Below, piece after piece: positions 36,152-45,990 of a stretch of 64,000 bases of DNA. The position numbers and the translations under genes are program-made. The notes below the pieces were generated by a model that was given only the letters and a program-made list of their open reading frames with translations, did not search any database and had not been told where the DNA came from. Position 1 is the first letter of the stretch. The number at the start of each line of letters is the position of its first letter. The stretch comes from DSOI01 sp041394885 (lineage in GTDB: Bacteria > Acidobacteriota > Terriglobia > Bryobacterales > Bryobacteraceae), in the NCBI GenBank assembly GCA_041394885.1, contig JAWKHI010000006.1:124001-188000 (forward strand), written 5' to 3'.

Positions 36152-36677
36152 TCAGCGCTGCCTTCGGATATCATCGTCACCGGAGGGCATCAATAGTAAC
36201 GGATCCTCCTCTGGGTGAGCCCCTGTTGAGCCGAAGTGCCTGGCTACGGCCCGGGAACGCCGCTGCAGAACATCGCCTGGATGATGTGCATATGTGCATA
36301 TGATGAACTAGGCCGGAACCTGCAGGCGAAGTAGCCGATGAACTTGCCACTCAGCGGATCTTGCCCCAACTGACTACCGGCGGCGTCTAGCGCTGCCGTC
36401 CCACACCAACACTTTCCAGCCGAATCCGCGTCGGCGCCGCTGGTGGCAGTAGAGTGGTGGAGGCGGCCGCTGTGGATACACCTACGAACCAGGCGGGATT
36501 GCTTCAGCAATGGATCACCAAGGACAACCGCAGGGCGGCCACCCAGGGAGCGGCACTGCGGACTGGCTAGACACGACGCTCACGGGCGATACGACAGAGA
36601 CGCGACCCTAGAACCAGCATCCCCAACCCTCGGCATTGCCCCACACAGCGGGGCTGGTAGAATAATGATTTCTTCCC
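36152..36677. other. 526 bases without a recognisable gene
   Basis: Frames on both strands are short and have no family signature. A tandem octamer ATGTGCAT is present at 36284-36299 and is probably chance. The segment lies inside the indel-rich stretch, so a real gene could be hidden by frame changes. The aconitase start follows at 36678. Confidence 0.4.
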
Positions 36678-39312
36678 ATGCCCAACTTGAACTCGTTCGG
36701 GGCGGCCGCATCCCTCAACGCCGGTGGCCGCCAGTACCGCATTTACCGGCTGGACGCTCTGGAAAAGGCCGGCCTCGGCCCAATGTCCCGCATTCCAGTC
36801 TCGATCCGCATCGATCGAAAATCTCCTCCGCCAGGAGGACGGCACACAGGTCACCCGCGCCGACATCGAATACGCCGCCCGCTGGACCGGTAATCCCGGA
36901 ACGCGAGATCAGCTTATTCCCGCCCGGACCCTTCTCCAGGACTTCACCGGCGTCCCTGCGTCCGTCGACCTCGCGGCCATGCGCGGAAGCGCTCACCAAG
37001 CTCGGCAAGGATCCCAAGCTCGCCAATCCGCTCACCCCCGCCGACCTCGTCATTGACCACTCCGTCCAGGTGGACCACTTCGGTTCCGTCAACGCCTTCG
37101 ACCTCAATTCCGCCATCGAATACCAGCGCAACGGCGAGCGCTACGCGTTCCTGCGATGGGGCCAGTCCGCGTTCCGCAACTTCAGCGTGGTGCCGCCGGA
37201 AACCGGCATCGTACGCCAGGTCAACCTCGAAATATCTGGCGCGTGTGGTGTTCACCAACCAGCAGGACGGCGAGACCTACGCGTATCCCGACACACTCGT
37301 CGGCACCGATTCCCACACCACGATGATCAATGGACTCGGCGTCGTCGGATGGGGCGTGGGCGGTATCGAAGCCGAGGCGTGCATGCTCGGCCAGCCGGTC
37401 ACGATGCTGCTGCCGCAGGTGGTGGGCTTCAAGCTCCACGGTAAGCTGGCGGCGGGCGCGACGGCAACGGATCTCACGTCCTCATGGTGACGCAGATGCT
37501 GCGCAAGAAGGGCGTGGTCGGAAAATTCGTGAGTTCTACGGACCCGGCCTGTCGTCGCTCTCGCTCGCCGACCGCGCCACCATCGCCAACATGGCTCCCG
37601 AATACGGCGCCACCATCAGGTTCTTCCCCATTGATTCGCTAACCCTCGACTATCTCCGGCTCACTAACCGCCCGCAGGAGACCATCGAGTTGGTAGAAGC
37701 CTACGCCAAGGAACAGGGGATCTTCCGGACCGATGCCACGCCGGACCCTGTGTTTACCGACTCGCTGGAGCTGGATTTGAGCGCGGTGGTTCCGTCTCGC
37801 CGGACCCAAGCGTCCGCAAGACCGTATTGACCTACCCGACGTGAAGCAGAGCTTCCTCGGAGGCCTGGGCGCGGATCCGCGAGGAGGCGCCGGTGAACTG
37901 GTTACAGCCTCCGCGACGGCGCTGTGGTGATCGCCGCCATCACATCCTGCACGAACACCTCGAATCCGTCTGTGCTGGTAGCCGCCCTGGGCCTGCTGGC
38001 GCGCAACGCCGTGGCCAGGGACTCTGGCGAAGCCGTGGGTGAAGACATCCCTCGCGCCGGAGTCCAAGGTGGTGACGGGTATCTCCCTGCTTCCGGTTTG
38101 ATGAAGCCGCTGGAAGCCCTGAAATTCCACTTGGTAGGCTACGGCTGCACCACGCTGTATCGGCAACTCGGGCCCGCTGCCGGACGATGTGGCGGGGGCT
38201 GTGAAGGAAGGCAAGCTCAACGTGGCGGCGGTGCTTTCGGGCAATCGGAACTTCGAGGGCGCGTGAATCCACTGGTGCGCTCGAACTACCTGGCTTCGCC
38301 GCCGCTGGTGGTGGCGTACGCGCTGGCCGGGCGCATGGATATCGACCTGACCACGGAGCCGATCGCCGATGGCGTCTACCTGCGCGACATATGGCCGTCG
38401 CCGGAAGGATGTCCGCGCCGTGCTCGATCAGTTTGTCGAAGTCGCGAGATGTTCGCCGAGCAGTACGCCAGCGTGTTCGCGGGCGACGCGCTGGAGCGCG
38501 ATCCAGGTGCCAAGCCCGGGCGATCTCTGATGGGACGAGGCGTCCACCTACATCAAACGGCCCCCTATTTCGACGACATGGCGGATCCGGCCACCCGGGT
38601 GCGCGACCTCTCCCGGTCTGCGCGCGCTGGCGGTGCTCGGCGATTCCGTCACCACCCGGACCACATTTCGCCTGCCGGCAACATCGCCGTCGACAGCCCG
38701 GCCGGCGCCTATCTGATGAGCCTGGGCGTGAAGCCGGCCGATTTCAATTCCTATGGCGCGCGGCGCGGCAATCATGAAGTGATGGTGCGCGGTACGCTGG
38801 CCAACATCCGGCTGAAAAACCTGATGGTGCCCGGGGTGGAGGGCGGCTGGTCCCGGCATCCCTCGTCGCCGGACAAGATGTTTATCTATGACGTGGCGAT
38901 GAAGTATCAGGCCGAAGGAATCGGCTTGATCATCGTTGCGGGGAAAGAGTACGGATCCGGCTCCTCGCGCGATTGGGCGGCCAAGGGCGTGGCCCTGTTG
39001 GGCGTGCAGGCGGTGATCGCGGAGAGCTTCGAGCGGATTCACCGTTCCAATCTGGTGGGCATGGGCGTGCTACCGATGGAGTTCGAGGCCGGGCAGAATC
39101 GCGAGACGCTCAGGCTCGACGGTACGGAGAGTTACAACATCACCGGCGTGGTGGACGGCGTCGGCGGATCCAAGAAAGCGCTCGTGCAGGCAACGCGCGC
39201 GGACGGAACCGTGGTGGAGTTCCCCGTGAAGGTCCGCGTGGATACACCGCGTGAGGCTGACTACTATCGCAGCGGCGGGATCCTGCCCTACGTGTTGCGG
39301 CAACTCGGTTAG
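36678..39312 (+). pseudogene. acnA: aconitate hydratase, disrupted by many small indels
   Basis: All parts of an AcnA/IRP-type aconitase are present in order but spread over three frames: NSFGAAASLNAGG, NLLRQEDGTQVTRADIEYAA, LTKLGKDPKLANPLTPADL, DHSVQVDHFGSVNAFDLNSA, GTDSHTTMINGLGVVGWGVG, AITSCTNTSNPSVL (cluster cysteine), GYGCTT, HISPAGNIAVDSPAGAYLMS and GKEYGSGSSRDWAAKG. At least ten single-base corrections are needed between 36.8 and 38.66 kb; examples are an extra A near 37213, a missing G near 37527 and a missing C near 37793. The last 220 residues are clean. Peptides between breaks are pristine, so I favour sequence error over loss of a TCA-cycle enzyme. Confidence 0.85.
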
Positions 39313-39325
39313 AAAGGACCAATTA

Positions 39326-40267
39326 ATGAGCAAGAAAACGATCGCCGTTGTGGGAGCAACCGGCGCCCAAGGCGGAGGACTCGCACGCGCTATCCTCGCG
39401 GACCCGGCGTCCGCGTATCAGGCCCGTGCCATCACCCGCAACCCTGCCTCCGAGAAAGCACGCACCCTCTCGGCGGCTGGAGCCGAAGTAGTGGCCGCGG
39501 ACCTCGACGACGCCGAAAGCCTGAAGAGGGCCTTTGACGGAGCCGCCGCCGCCTTCTGCGTCACCAACTATTGGGAGCACTTCTCGCCGGAAAAGGAACT
39601 CCAGCAGGCGGCGAACCTGGCGCAGGCGGCCAAGGACGCCGGGGTGGAGCACGTCATCTGGTCCACTCTCGAAGATTCGCGCAAGTTCATCCCGCTCGAA
39701 GACGACCGGATGCCGACCCTGATGGGCAAGTACAAGGTGCCGCACTTTGACGCCAAGGGCGAAGCCGATGAATTGTTCCGCGCCACCGGCCTGCCCACGA
39801 CGTTTCTTCTGACGTCGTTCTACTGGGATAATTTCATTCATTTCGGGATGGGTCCGAAGAAGGGGGCTGATGGCAAGTACGCCATCGCGCTGCCCCTGGG
39901 TGGCGCGTTGTTCCCGGGTATCTCGGTGGAGGATATCGGCCGCTGCGCGTACGGCATCTTCCAGCAGGGCCTCGCCGGCAAAACGGTGGGGGTGGCGGGT
40001 GAGCACCTGACCGGCGACGCGATGGCGGCGGCGCTGAGCACGGCGCTCGGCGTCGAGGTGGGCTACCACGCGCTCGATCCGGCCGTGTATCGTGGCTTTG
40101 GATTTCCGGGAGCCGATGACCTGGGGAACATGTTCCAGTTCAATCGAGACTTCGCGCCGGCGTTCTGCGCCGCTCGCAGCGTCGAATTTGCCCGTTCGGT
40201 GAATCCGGCGCTCGAGAATTTCAGCGCGTGGCTCAGCCGGAACGCCAGCCGCATTCCGCTCGAATAA
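39326..40267 (+). CDS. NmrA-like NAD(P)-binding protein
   Basis: A 313-residue atypical SDR. The Rossmann motif VVGATGAQGGGLARAIL is at residues 7-23, with the NmrA-type continuation ARAITRNPASEKA and AAFCVTNYWEH. The Tyr-x-x-x-Lys active site is not obvious (KYKVPHFDAKGEADEL), as expected for NmrA/HSCARG proteins that sense NAD(P) rather than catalyse. AAAGGA upstream supports the ATG at 39326. It lies 13 bases after aconitase and may be co-transcribed with it. Confidence 0.85.
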   Translation: MSKKTIAVVGATGAQGGGLARAILADPASAYQARAITRNPASEKARTLSAAGAEVVAADLDDAESLKRAFDGAAAAFCVTNYWEHFSPEKELQQAANLAQAAKDAGVEHVIWSTLEDSRKFIPLEDDRMPTLMGKYKVPHFDAKGEADELFRATGLPTTFLLTSFYWDNFIHFGMGPKKGADGKYAIALPLGGALFPGISVEDIGRCAYGIFQQGLAGKTVGVAGEHLTGDAMAAALSTALGVEVGYHALDPAVYRGFGFPGADDLGNMFQFNRDFAPAFCAARSVEFARSVNPALENFSAWLSRNASRIPLE

Positions 40268-40298
40268 TCCGATCCGGCCCGGCTGCCGATAGAAGGCA

Positions 40299-40877
40299 GT
40301 GACCGGATCGATGACGCGAGGATGGCCAAAGGCCACGCTGCCATTGGCAGCCGCCGGGCTGGCCGCGGCGCCCTGGGTTCATTCTTCGTTCGGCCCGGCG
40401 GTCACGCTGATCTGGCTGCAGTTGCCCGCCTATCTGATCCATCAGTACGAAGAGCACGGGAAGGGTCGCTTCAAGCAATACGCGAACCGGCTTTACGGCA
40501 ACGGGCGTGAAGTGCTGAGCGACGAGGCTATCTTCCTGATCAATACAGCAGGCGTTTGGGGCCTGGATCTGGCGGCGTTTCTAGCGGCTGTCACGATGGG
40601 GCCCGGCGCGGGCTTGGCGGCCGTCTACCTTTCGGTGCTGAATGCACTCAGCCACGTGGGCGCCACGGTGCGCATGGGCGGCGGGTACAACCCGGGTCTG
40701 TGGACTAGCCTGGTTGTGTTTATCCCGCTCGGCGTCCACACGCTGGCCGAGGCGGTGCGCCGCGGATGGGCCACTCCCGCGGAGCATGTCTGCGGACTGA
40801 CGCTTGCAGTGGGCATCCATGCCGCCATCGTGGCGCATGTGATTCGAAAGCGGCGGTCCGCCGGCAGCAGCGCCTGA
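40299..40877 (+). CDS. HXXEE-domain membrane protein
   Basis: A 192-residue integral membrane protein with about five hydrophobic helices. It carries the family motif HQYEEH (about 48) and the later NALSHVGATV and YNPGLWTS segments that define HXXEE proteins. The metal-like histidine/glutamate pattern suggests an unproven enzymatic role. Two starts are possible (GTG 40299 or ATG 40311). It lies 31 bases after the NmrA-like gene. Confidence 0.75.
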   Translation: MTGSMTRGWPKATLPLAAAGLAAAPWVHSSFGPAVTLIWLQLPAYLIHQYEEHGKGRFKQYANRLYGNGREVLSDEAIFLINTAGVWGLDLAAFLAAVTMGPGAGLAAVYLSVLNALSHVGATVRMGGGYNPGLWTSLVVFIPLGVHTLAEAVRRGWATPAEHVCGLTLAVGIHAAIVAHVIRKRRSAGSSA

Positions 40878-40894
40878 CCGGCGGCAGAAACCGA

Positions 40895-40929
40895 AAAAGC
40901 CCCCGGAGCCGGTTCGCTCCGAGGGCCTT
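40895..40929 (-). terminator. intrinsic terminator of the TonB-dependent receptor
   Basis: A GC-rich hairpin (arms about GCCCCCGGAGC and GCTCCGAGGGCC, 40899-40927) is followed on the minus strand by a T run (AAAAA on the plus strand at 40894-40898). It sits about 20 bases downstream of the receptor stop. Confidence 0.75.
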
Positions 40930-40947
40930 GTCCGGTACGTCTGGGAC

Positions 40948-43900
40948 CTAGAATACGTACTTCAGACCGAACTGAATGTTCCGCGGCGACTGGACTTGCG
41001 ATCCGATCGCGCCGAACGTATTCGGGCTGCTGATGTTCAATCCGGGAGGAGCCCAGCTTACGGTGTTGAACGCGTTGAACAGCTCCACACGGAAGTCAAG
41101 GTATTGACGCTCGGTGACGCTGAACTTCTTCCCGATCGAGAAATCGAAGTTGAAGAACCCGGGTCCGCGCTCGGTCCCGATGCTCGCGTTGCCGAACGAT
41201 CCATCGGCCGGTTGGCCATACGCGCAGGAACCGTCGTCGACGCCGGCGGCGCAGAACGGATTGGTCGACCGGTTAAGGCCGAACCAGTTGTCCACAGAGC
41301 GCGCACCTTCGTTGGTGGTGAGTGTGCGGTAGTAGTTGGCCCGGACATTGCCGCGCACGGCCTGGCCGGTCCGGTCCAGCGCGCGAACGGTGAGGGGGAG
41401 GCCGGTGCGGGTCATGAGCAGGTAGTTCACGCTCCAGCCGCCGAGTGCGAGATCCGCGGCCTTGCCGGCGCTCGAGCCGAAGTGCTGGCCCTTGCCGTAG
41501 GGCAGCGCCCAATTGCCGCCGATGGTGAAGTTGTGGCGGACGTCGAAGAAGGCCGGGCCGCGGTTGCTGCGCCGGTCATAGGCGTTCTGCCAGTAGGCGC
41601 CTTCGCTCGAGGTGAAGCCGCTGCCGTAGTAGCCGAGGTTATCGGTGAGCGTCTTGCCCCAGGTGTAGGAGGCGATGAAATCGAGCCCGCCGCGGAAGCG
41701 CCGGCGCGCGGTGGCCTGCAGCGAATGGTAGTCCATCGTGGCCGACGATTCGGTGCGTGCGATGTTGCCCAGATTCGGCAACAGGTTGTACAGCGGACGG
41801 CGTGTGTTGAGGTTGGTCCAGGTGGAGAATGCACCCGTGCCCGGCAGCGGCTGATTGGCTTCCACCGGCGCCACCAGGTGCGTACCCTTCTGGCCGACGT
41901 AACCGGCCGACAACGACGTGGAGTTGTCGAACTGGTATTCGGCCGTGAAGTTCAACTGCGACGTCGTCTGCGGACGGAGGTCCAGATCCCAGGCGCGGCC
42001 CTGGAGCTGCGGCACGACGGTGCCGGCCGGACGCGGACCGTCCAACCGGACGTCGGAGGTGACCACGTCGGCGAATCCGGTGGCGATCGAACCCGGGGTG
42101 CGGACGTCGTAGCTGAAGTCGGTTTCGATGAAGAACGGCGGATTCAGCGGGAGCCGGAGGTTCGCGCCGGTTCCTTCCATGAAGCTCTGGTAGGCGGCGC
42201 CGGCGCGGATCACCAGCTTGTTGTTGAACCCGCCCGGGGTCCAGGCAAAGCCGACGCGCGGCATGAACTGCTTGTTATAGCCGCGATAGAGCGCGCGGCC
42301 GAACTCGCCCGAGCCCGGAGTGATCAACTGCCCCGTGAAGGTGTTGACGTTGATCTGACGGTCCTTCACTTCGTAAATCGGCTGCATGTATTCCCAACGC
42401 ATGCCGAGATTCAAGGTGAAGCTCTGCGTGATCTTGAAGTCGTCCTGAATGAACAAGGCCGGACGCCAGAAGCGATGGCCCCAGGTTCCCGTTGCCGCGC
42501 CGCGCCCTTTCGAGGCGAGCTGATCGAGCAGGAAGTCCGAGTGGTCAAGCCCGGTGTAGTTGCCCGTGTAGCGGAACAACCCGAGCACGCCGTTGTTGCC
42601 CGAGTAATACCGGTTCTGCTGGTAGCGCATGAACTGGCCGCCCATCTTCAACAGGTGACGCCCGTTCTGCCACGTCAGATTGTCATAAAGGATGAACTTG
42701 TTGTCGCCCGTGTTGGACGTCACGCCGGAGGAGCCGATGCCGCTCAAACCGCCGCCCAGGGCGATCGAGCTCAGGCCGGCGATGGCTTGGCCGCCGGGGA
42801 TCCCGAACTTCTGGTTTCCGTCGGCGCCCAACTGGCCGCTCCAATCCACCGGAGTGTCCTGGATCACGATCCGCGAGAAGGCGAAGCGCGCTTCGTTCAC
42901 GATCGTGTTGCTCATCGTGCGGTTCCAGTTCAATACCGCCGATTGCGTCGGATTGCGCGTCCCGGAAGTCAACTGCACCGGCAACGCCGCCTGGCTGCCC
43001 GCCGTCTCGTAGCTGCCGATCGACCAGCGGCCCATCAGGTTGTCCCGGTCCGACATGCGGTAGTCGATCTTGATGTCGCCCTGGTTGTTGTCGAGCTTCG
43101 ACGCCGTCGACGACGCGTAGTTCCCGCTCACGCCCTGCGGACCCACGCCCGGTTGATTGGGCAGAGGATACAGGCTCGGGTTCGAGTAAAGGAACCGCGC
43201 CACGGGGCTGAATCGCGACACCGGAATTTGCTTGCCCGCGAACGGCTGCCCGTTCAGGGGGTCCACGATGTTGTTGGTGAACGAACTCAGGTCGCCGCTC
43301 CGCCAGGTCTGCGGAGCCACGCTCGCCGCCGCCGGACCGTCAGCGCGCTGCTTGGTGCCTTCATAGTCCACAAAGAAGAACAGCTTGTTCTTCTTGATCG
43401 GTCCGCCCAGGGTGCCGCCGAAGATGTTGCGCTTGAACCCGGTCCGCTCCGCCGTCGACAGGTTCCGGTTCCGGAAAAAGCCATTGGCGTCGAGCACTTT
43501 GTTCCGCATGAACTCGAATACGTTCCCGTGGAGTTCGTTGGTGCCGCTCTTCATTTGCAGCATGACGGTGGCGCCGCCGGCGTTGCCGAACTCAGCCGCC
43601 GCGTTTCCGGTGAGCACCTGGACCTCTTCGAGCGCATCCACGTTCGGGGTGTAGCCGACGCGGTTGTCGATCGAGTCATTCACGTCCACGCCGTCCAGCA
43701 TGAAGTTGTTGGTCTGCTCGCGGTTCCCGTTGACATAAGGACGCGCGCCCAGCCGCGATGTCATTCCGTTGGGGTTCGGACTGACCGCGCCGGGGATGAG
43801 CAGCGTCAACGAAACGAAGTTCCGCCCATTCAAGGGGAGACTCGTGAGTTTATCCCGGTCGATCGAATCGCCCGTCTGCGTCGACTCGGTCTGCAGCAGC

Positions 43901-44268
43901 GGCGCGACACTTGTAATCTCGACCGATTGCGACACTTCGCCCAGTTCGAGTTTGAAGTCCAAACGCGCCGTCTGGTTCACGTCCAACCGGAACGGCCCCA
44001 GTACGGACTTCTTGAACCCACCAGCCTCGGCATTCAGGTTGTAATCGCCCACCGGCAGGAACAGCAGGTTGTAAAGACCCACTTCATTCGTGGTAGTTGT
44101 GAACACCACATTGGTGCCCTGATTGGTAGCCGTGATTTTCACATTGGGAATCGCGGCTCCCGACGCATCTGTAACCGTGCCCGTCATCGAACCTGTAATC
44201 GTCTGCGCGGGAGCCAGTCCCGCTGCTAGTGCGGCGACAAGAATTGTTCGCAACAGCGCTTTTCTCAT
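40948..44268 (-). CDS. Oar-like TonB-dependent receptor with carboxypeptidase-regulatory domain
   Basis: A 1106-residue outer-membrane receptor. Signal peptide about 1-21; an Ig-like carboxypeptidase-regulatory domain (GTVTDASGAAIPNVKITATN, about 28-105); a plug domain with DGVDVNDSIDNRVGYTPNVD and VLTGNAAAEFGNAGGA; then a large barrel (KKNKLFFFVDYEGTKQ to the final GLKYVF, terminal Phe). Acidobacteria have many such paralogues, generally thought to import glycans or other large nutrients. The start follows AAAAGGA, and the gene ends at a strong terminator. It is a single-gene unit, and no TonB/ExbBD or SusD-like gene is adjacent. Confidence 0.9.
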   Translation of the reverse strand: MRKALLRTILVAALAAGLAPAQTITGSMTGTVTDASGAAIPNVKITATNQGTNVVFTTTTNEVGLYNLLFLPVGDYNLNAEAGGFKKSVLGPFRLDVNQTARLDFKLELGEVSQSVEITSVAPLLQTESTQTGDSIDRDKLTSLPLNGRNFVSLTLLIPGAVSPNPNGMTSRLGARPYVNGNREQTNNFMLDGVDVNDSIDNRVGYTPNVDALEEVQVLTGNAAAEFGNAGGATVMLQMKSGTNELHGNVFEFMRNKVLDANGFFRNRNLSTAERTGFKRNIFGGTLGGPIKKNKLFFFVDYEGTKQRADGPAAASVAPQTWRSGDLSSFTNNIVDPLNGQPFAGKQIPVSRFSPVARFLYSNPSLYPLPNQPGVGPQGVSGNYASSTASKLDNNQGDIKIDYRMSDRDNLMGRWSIGSYETAGSQAALPVQLTSGTRNPTQSAVLNWNRTMSNTIVNEARFAFSRIVIQDTPVDWSGQLGADGNQKFGIPGGQAIAGLSSIALGGGLSGIGSSGVTSNTGDNKFILYDNLTWQNGRHLLKMGGQFMRYQQNRYYSGNNGVLGLFRYTGNYTGLDHSDFLLDQLASKGRGAATGTWGHRFWRPALFIQDDFKITQSFTLNLGMRWEYMQPIYEVKDRQINVNTFTGQLITPGSGEFGRALYRGYNKQFMPRVGFAWTPGGFNNKLVIRAGAAYQSFMEGTGANLRLPLNPPFFIETDFSYDVRTPGSIATGFADVVTSDVRLDGPRPAGTVVPQLQGRAWDLDLRPQTTSQLNFTAEYQFDNSTSLSAGYVGQKGTHLVAPVEANQPLPGTGAFSTWTNLNTRRPLYNLLPNLGNIARTESSATMDYHSLQATARRRFRGGLDFIASYTWGKTLTDNLGYYGSGFTSSEGAYWQNAYDRRSNRGPAFFDVRHNFTIGGNWALPYGKGQHFGSSAGKAADLALGGWSVNYLLMTRTGLPLTVRALDRTGQAVRGNVRANYYRTLTTNEGARSVDNWFGLNRSTNPFCAAGVDDGSCAYGQPADGSFGNASIGTERGPGFFNFDFSIGKKFSVTERQYLDFRVELFNAFNTVSWAPPGLNISSPNTFGAIGSQVQSPRNIQFGLKYVF

Positions 44269-44485
44269 ATTAAGATCCTTTTACCTCGTTGAACCTCGGA
44301 GCCCCCGTGTTCCTCGGGGAACTTCGGATTTTCGGACTCCGTCTTCGCCTCGGAAGTCTGTTTCTACCAATTCCTGGAGAATTCCACCTTCCGAAGCCTG
44401 TCACGGAGAAGTATGCAATCAACGTGCCACCACGGCCAGGTGTAGAAAGGTTTTCGATTGAAAATAAAGGATACTTAATCGATAA
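44269..44485. other. intergenic region upstream of the receptor
   Basis: 217 bases between the receptor start and the end of the BlaI-like gene. It must hold the receptor promoter. An AT-rich patch near 44455-44490 (TTGAAAATAAAGGATACTT) stands out in this GC-rich DNA, but no clear -35/-10 pair or riboswitch fold was identified. Confidence 0.4.
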
Positions 44486-44875
44486 TCACAACAAGGTCGG
44501 ATCCAGACCCCCGCCGGTCACTTCCGGACCGTCCGCCCGCGGCGACACCGCTCCGCGATCCAAATAGGCCCGCAGTTCCGCCTCCGATCCGCCGAAAAAC
44601 GATTCCACCAATTCCCGCACCGCCGCCCGCCGTGCCTGGTCACGCTCGAGTTTGGGTCTGTAGAGAAAAGCCCGGCCCTTCTTCTCGCGATCCACGGCGC
44701 CGCGCGTGGCCAGACGCTCCATCAGCGTCATTACCGTGGTATAGGCCAGCGGCCGGCTCTTCAACAGTTCCGCACGGATTTCCCCCACCGATCCCGCACC
44801 CAGCCGCCACAACACCCGCAAGCAGTCCAGTTCGAGCGGAGGCGGTATTTCACTGGCGCGCACTCCCCTCGACAT
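44486..44875 (-). CDS. BlaI/MecI/CopY-family transcriptional repressor
   Basis: A 129-residue winged-helix protein: ELDCLRVLWRLGAGSVGEIR, the recognition region RPLAYTTVMTLMERLATRGAV, then a wing GRAFLYRPK and a C-terminal dimer helix VRELVESFFGGSEAEL. Family members are released from DNA by proteolysis by an adjacent BlaR/MecR membrane protease. None is present here; instead it is the last gene of the hldE-type/mfd/SurA/YhaM operon, 7 bases after the YhaM-like gene. The start at 44875 is where the domain begins. Confidence 0.82.
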   Translation of the reverse strand: MSRGVRASEIPPPLELDCLRVLWRLGAGSVGEIRAELLKSRPLAYTTVMTLMERLATRGAVDREKKGRAFLYRPKLERDQARRAAVRELVESFFGGSEAELRAYLDRGAVSPRADGPEVTGGGLDPTLL

Positions 44876-44882
44876 AGGCCCC

Positions 44883-45971
44883 CTACTTTTTGCCGAGCGC
44901 CTGCTGGAGCTGCTCGGCAAACACCGACGCTGTTTTTGGCGCGGCCGGAGAACCCGCATCGGCCGGAGCCTTACTCTTCCGATCGACGTCCTTCTTCTCC
45001 ACAGGCTGTGAATGAAGATACTGCTCTTTCTTCAACAGGCTCCGCTCGAGCGAGGCGACGTATCCCGTCCACGATCCCTCGATCCGGTTATCGCGCGACA
45101 CCGCGCCGCGGACCGTTTCCATCTTCGAATCCAAATTGTCCAGATGATGCAGCAACATCGCTTCGGCGCACAAAGGAGGCTTCGGCGAGCCATACTCCAG
45201 CATCCCGTGATGGCTGGCGATCAAATGCTCCACCAGCACGCGCAGCCGCGGCGGAAATTCCGGCATTAGCCGTAGCTTTTCACCCACCATTCGCAACCCG
45301 ATCAGGATATGTCCGAGCAACTGCCCGTCGTCGCTGTACCCGAACGAACGCTCGTAGGTCAGTTCCTCGATCTTGCCGATATCGTGGAGGATCGCGCCCG
45401 TCAGCAGAAGGTCCACGTCCACGTCCGGATACCGCGGAGCCACCAGGCGGCACAAGGCGCACAGTGACAACACGTGTTCCACCAGCCCGCCGAGCCAGGC
45501 GTGGTGGATCGTCTTAGCCGCCGGCGCGCGCTCGAACTTGCCCGCGATCTCCGGATCGGCGAACACGGCCTCGAGCAGCCCGCGCAGCTGCGGATTGCCC
45601 ACCGAGGCGATCACGCCGCGCAACTCCGCCATCATTTCCCCGCGGTCGCGCGCCGACGCCGGAAAGAAATCCCCCAAATCCACATCGGCCTCCGCCAGCC
45701 GGCCTAACGTGTGGATGGTGAACTGCATCCGGTTCTGGAACACCTGCGGCATTCCCTTCACCCGGATGAAGTCGTCCCGCTCGAAGGTGTCCATCACCTT
45801 CTCCACGTTGTCCCACATCTTGGCGTCGATCTCGCCCGTCCGGTCCGCCAGCACCAACGACAGATACGGATCGCCCGACCCTTTCTTGGGCCGTATATCC
45901 TTGTGCATCACGAGAAACGTGCCGGTGGCGAGCTCACCCGCCCGCAGATCGGTCACAGTGGGGGATTTCAT
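44883..45971 (-). CDS. YhaM-like OB-fold and HD-domain 3'-5' exonuclease
   Basis: A 362-residue protein: an N-terminal OB fold (GTFLVMHKDIRPKKGSG, LVLADRTGEIDAKMWDN, about 14-95) and an HD domain with TIHHAWLGGLVEHVLSL, ILHDIGKIEEL, and LIASHHGMLEYGSP supplying the His/Asp metal ligands. This is the YhaM/CBF1 architecture of 3'-5' exoribonucleases. The C-terminal 45 residues are low-complexity. It lies 19 bases after the SurA-like gene in the operon. Confidence 0.85.
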   Translation of the reverse strand: MKSPTVTDLRAGELATGTFLVMHKDIRPKKGSGDPYLSLVLADRTGEIDAKMWDNVEKVMDTFERDDFIRVKGMPQVFQNRMQFTIHTLGRLAEADVDLGDFFPASARDRGEMMAELRGVIASVGNPQLRGLLEAVFADPEIAGKFERAPAAKTIHHAWLGGLVEHVLSLCALCRLVAPRYPDVDVDLLLTGAILHDIGKIEELTYERSFGYSDDGQLLGHILIGLRMVGEKLRLMPEFPPRLRVLVEHLIASHHGMLEYGSPKPPLCAEAMLLHHLDNLDSKMETVRGAVSRDNRIEGSWTGYVASLERSLLKKEQYLHSQPVEKKDVDRKSKAPADAGSPAAPKTASVFAEQLQQALGKK

Positions 45972-45990
45972 CGATGTCGCGTCGCCGCCG

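Noticed and set aside
36284..36302. Tandem ATGTGCAT repeat as a binding site
   Set aside because: Only two units inside a poor-quality, gene-free stretch; no regulator or promoter context.
40996..44229. Very long open frame on the plus strand (about 1077 codons) antisense to the receptor
   Set aside because: It mirrors the receptor in a high-GC sequence with G/C-rich third positions; its product has no domain and is Arg/Ala-rich noise.
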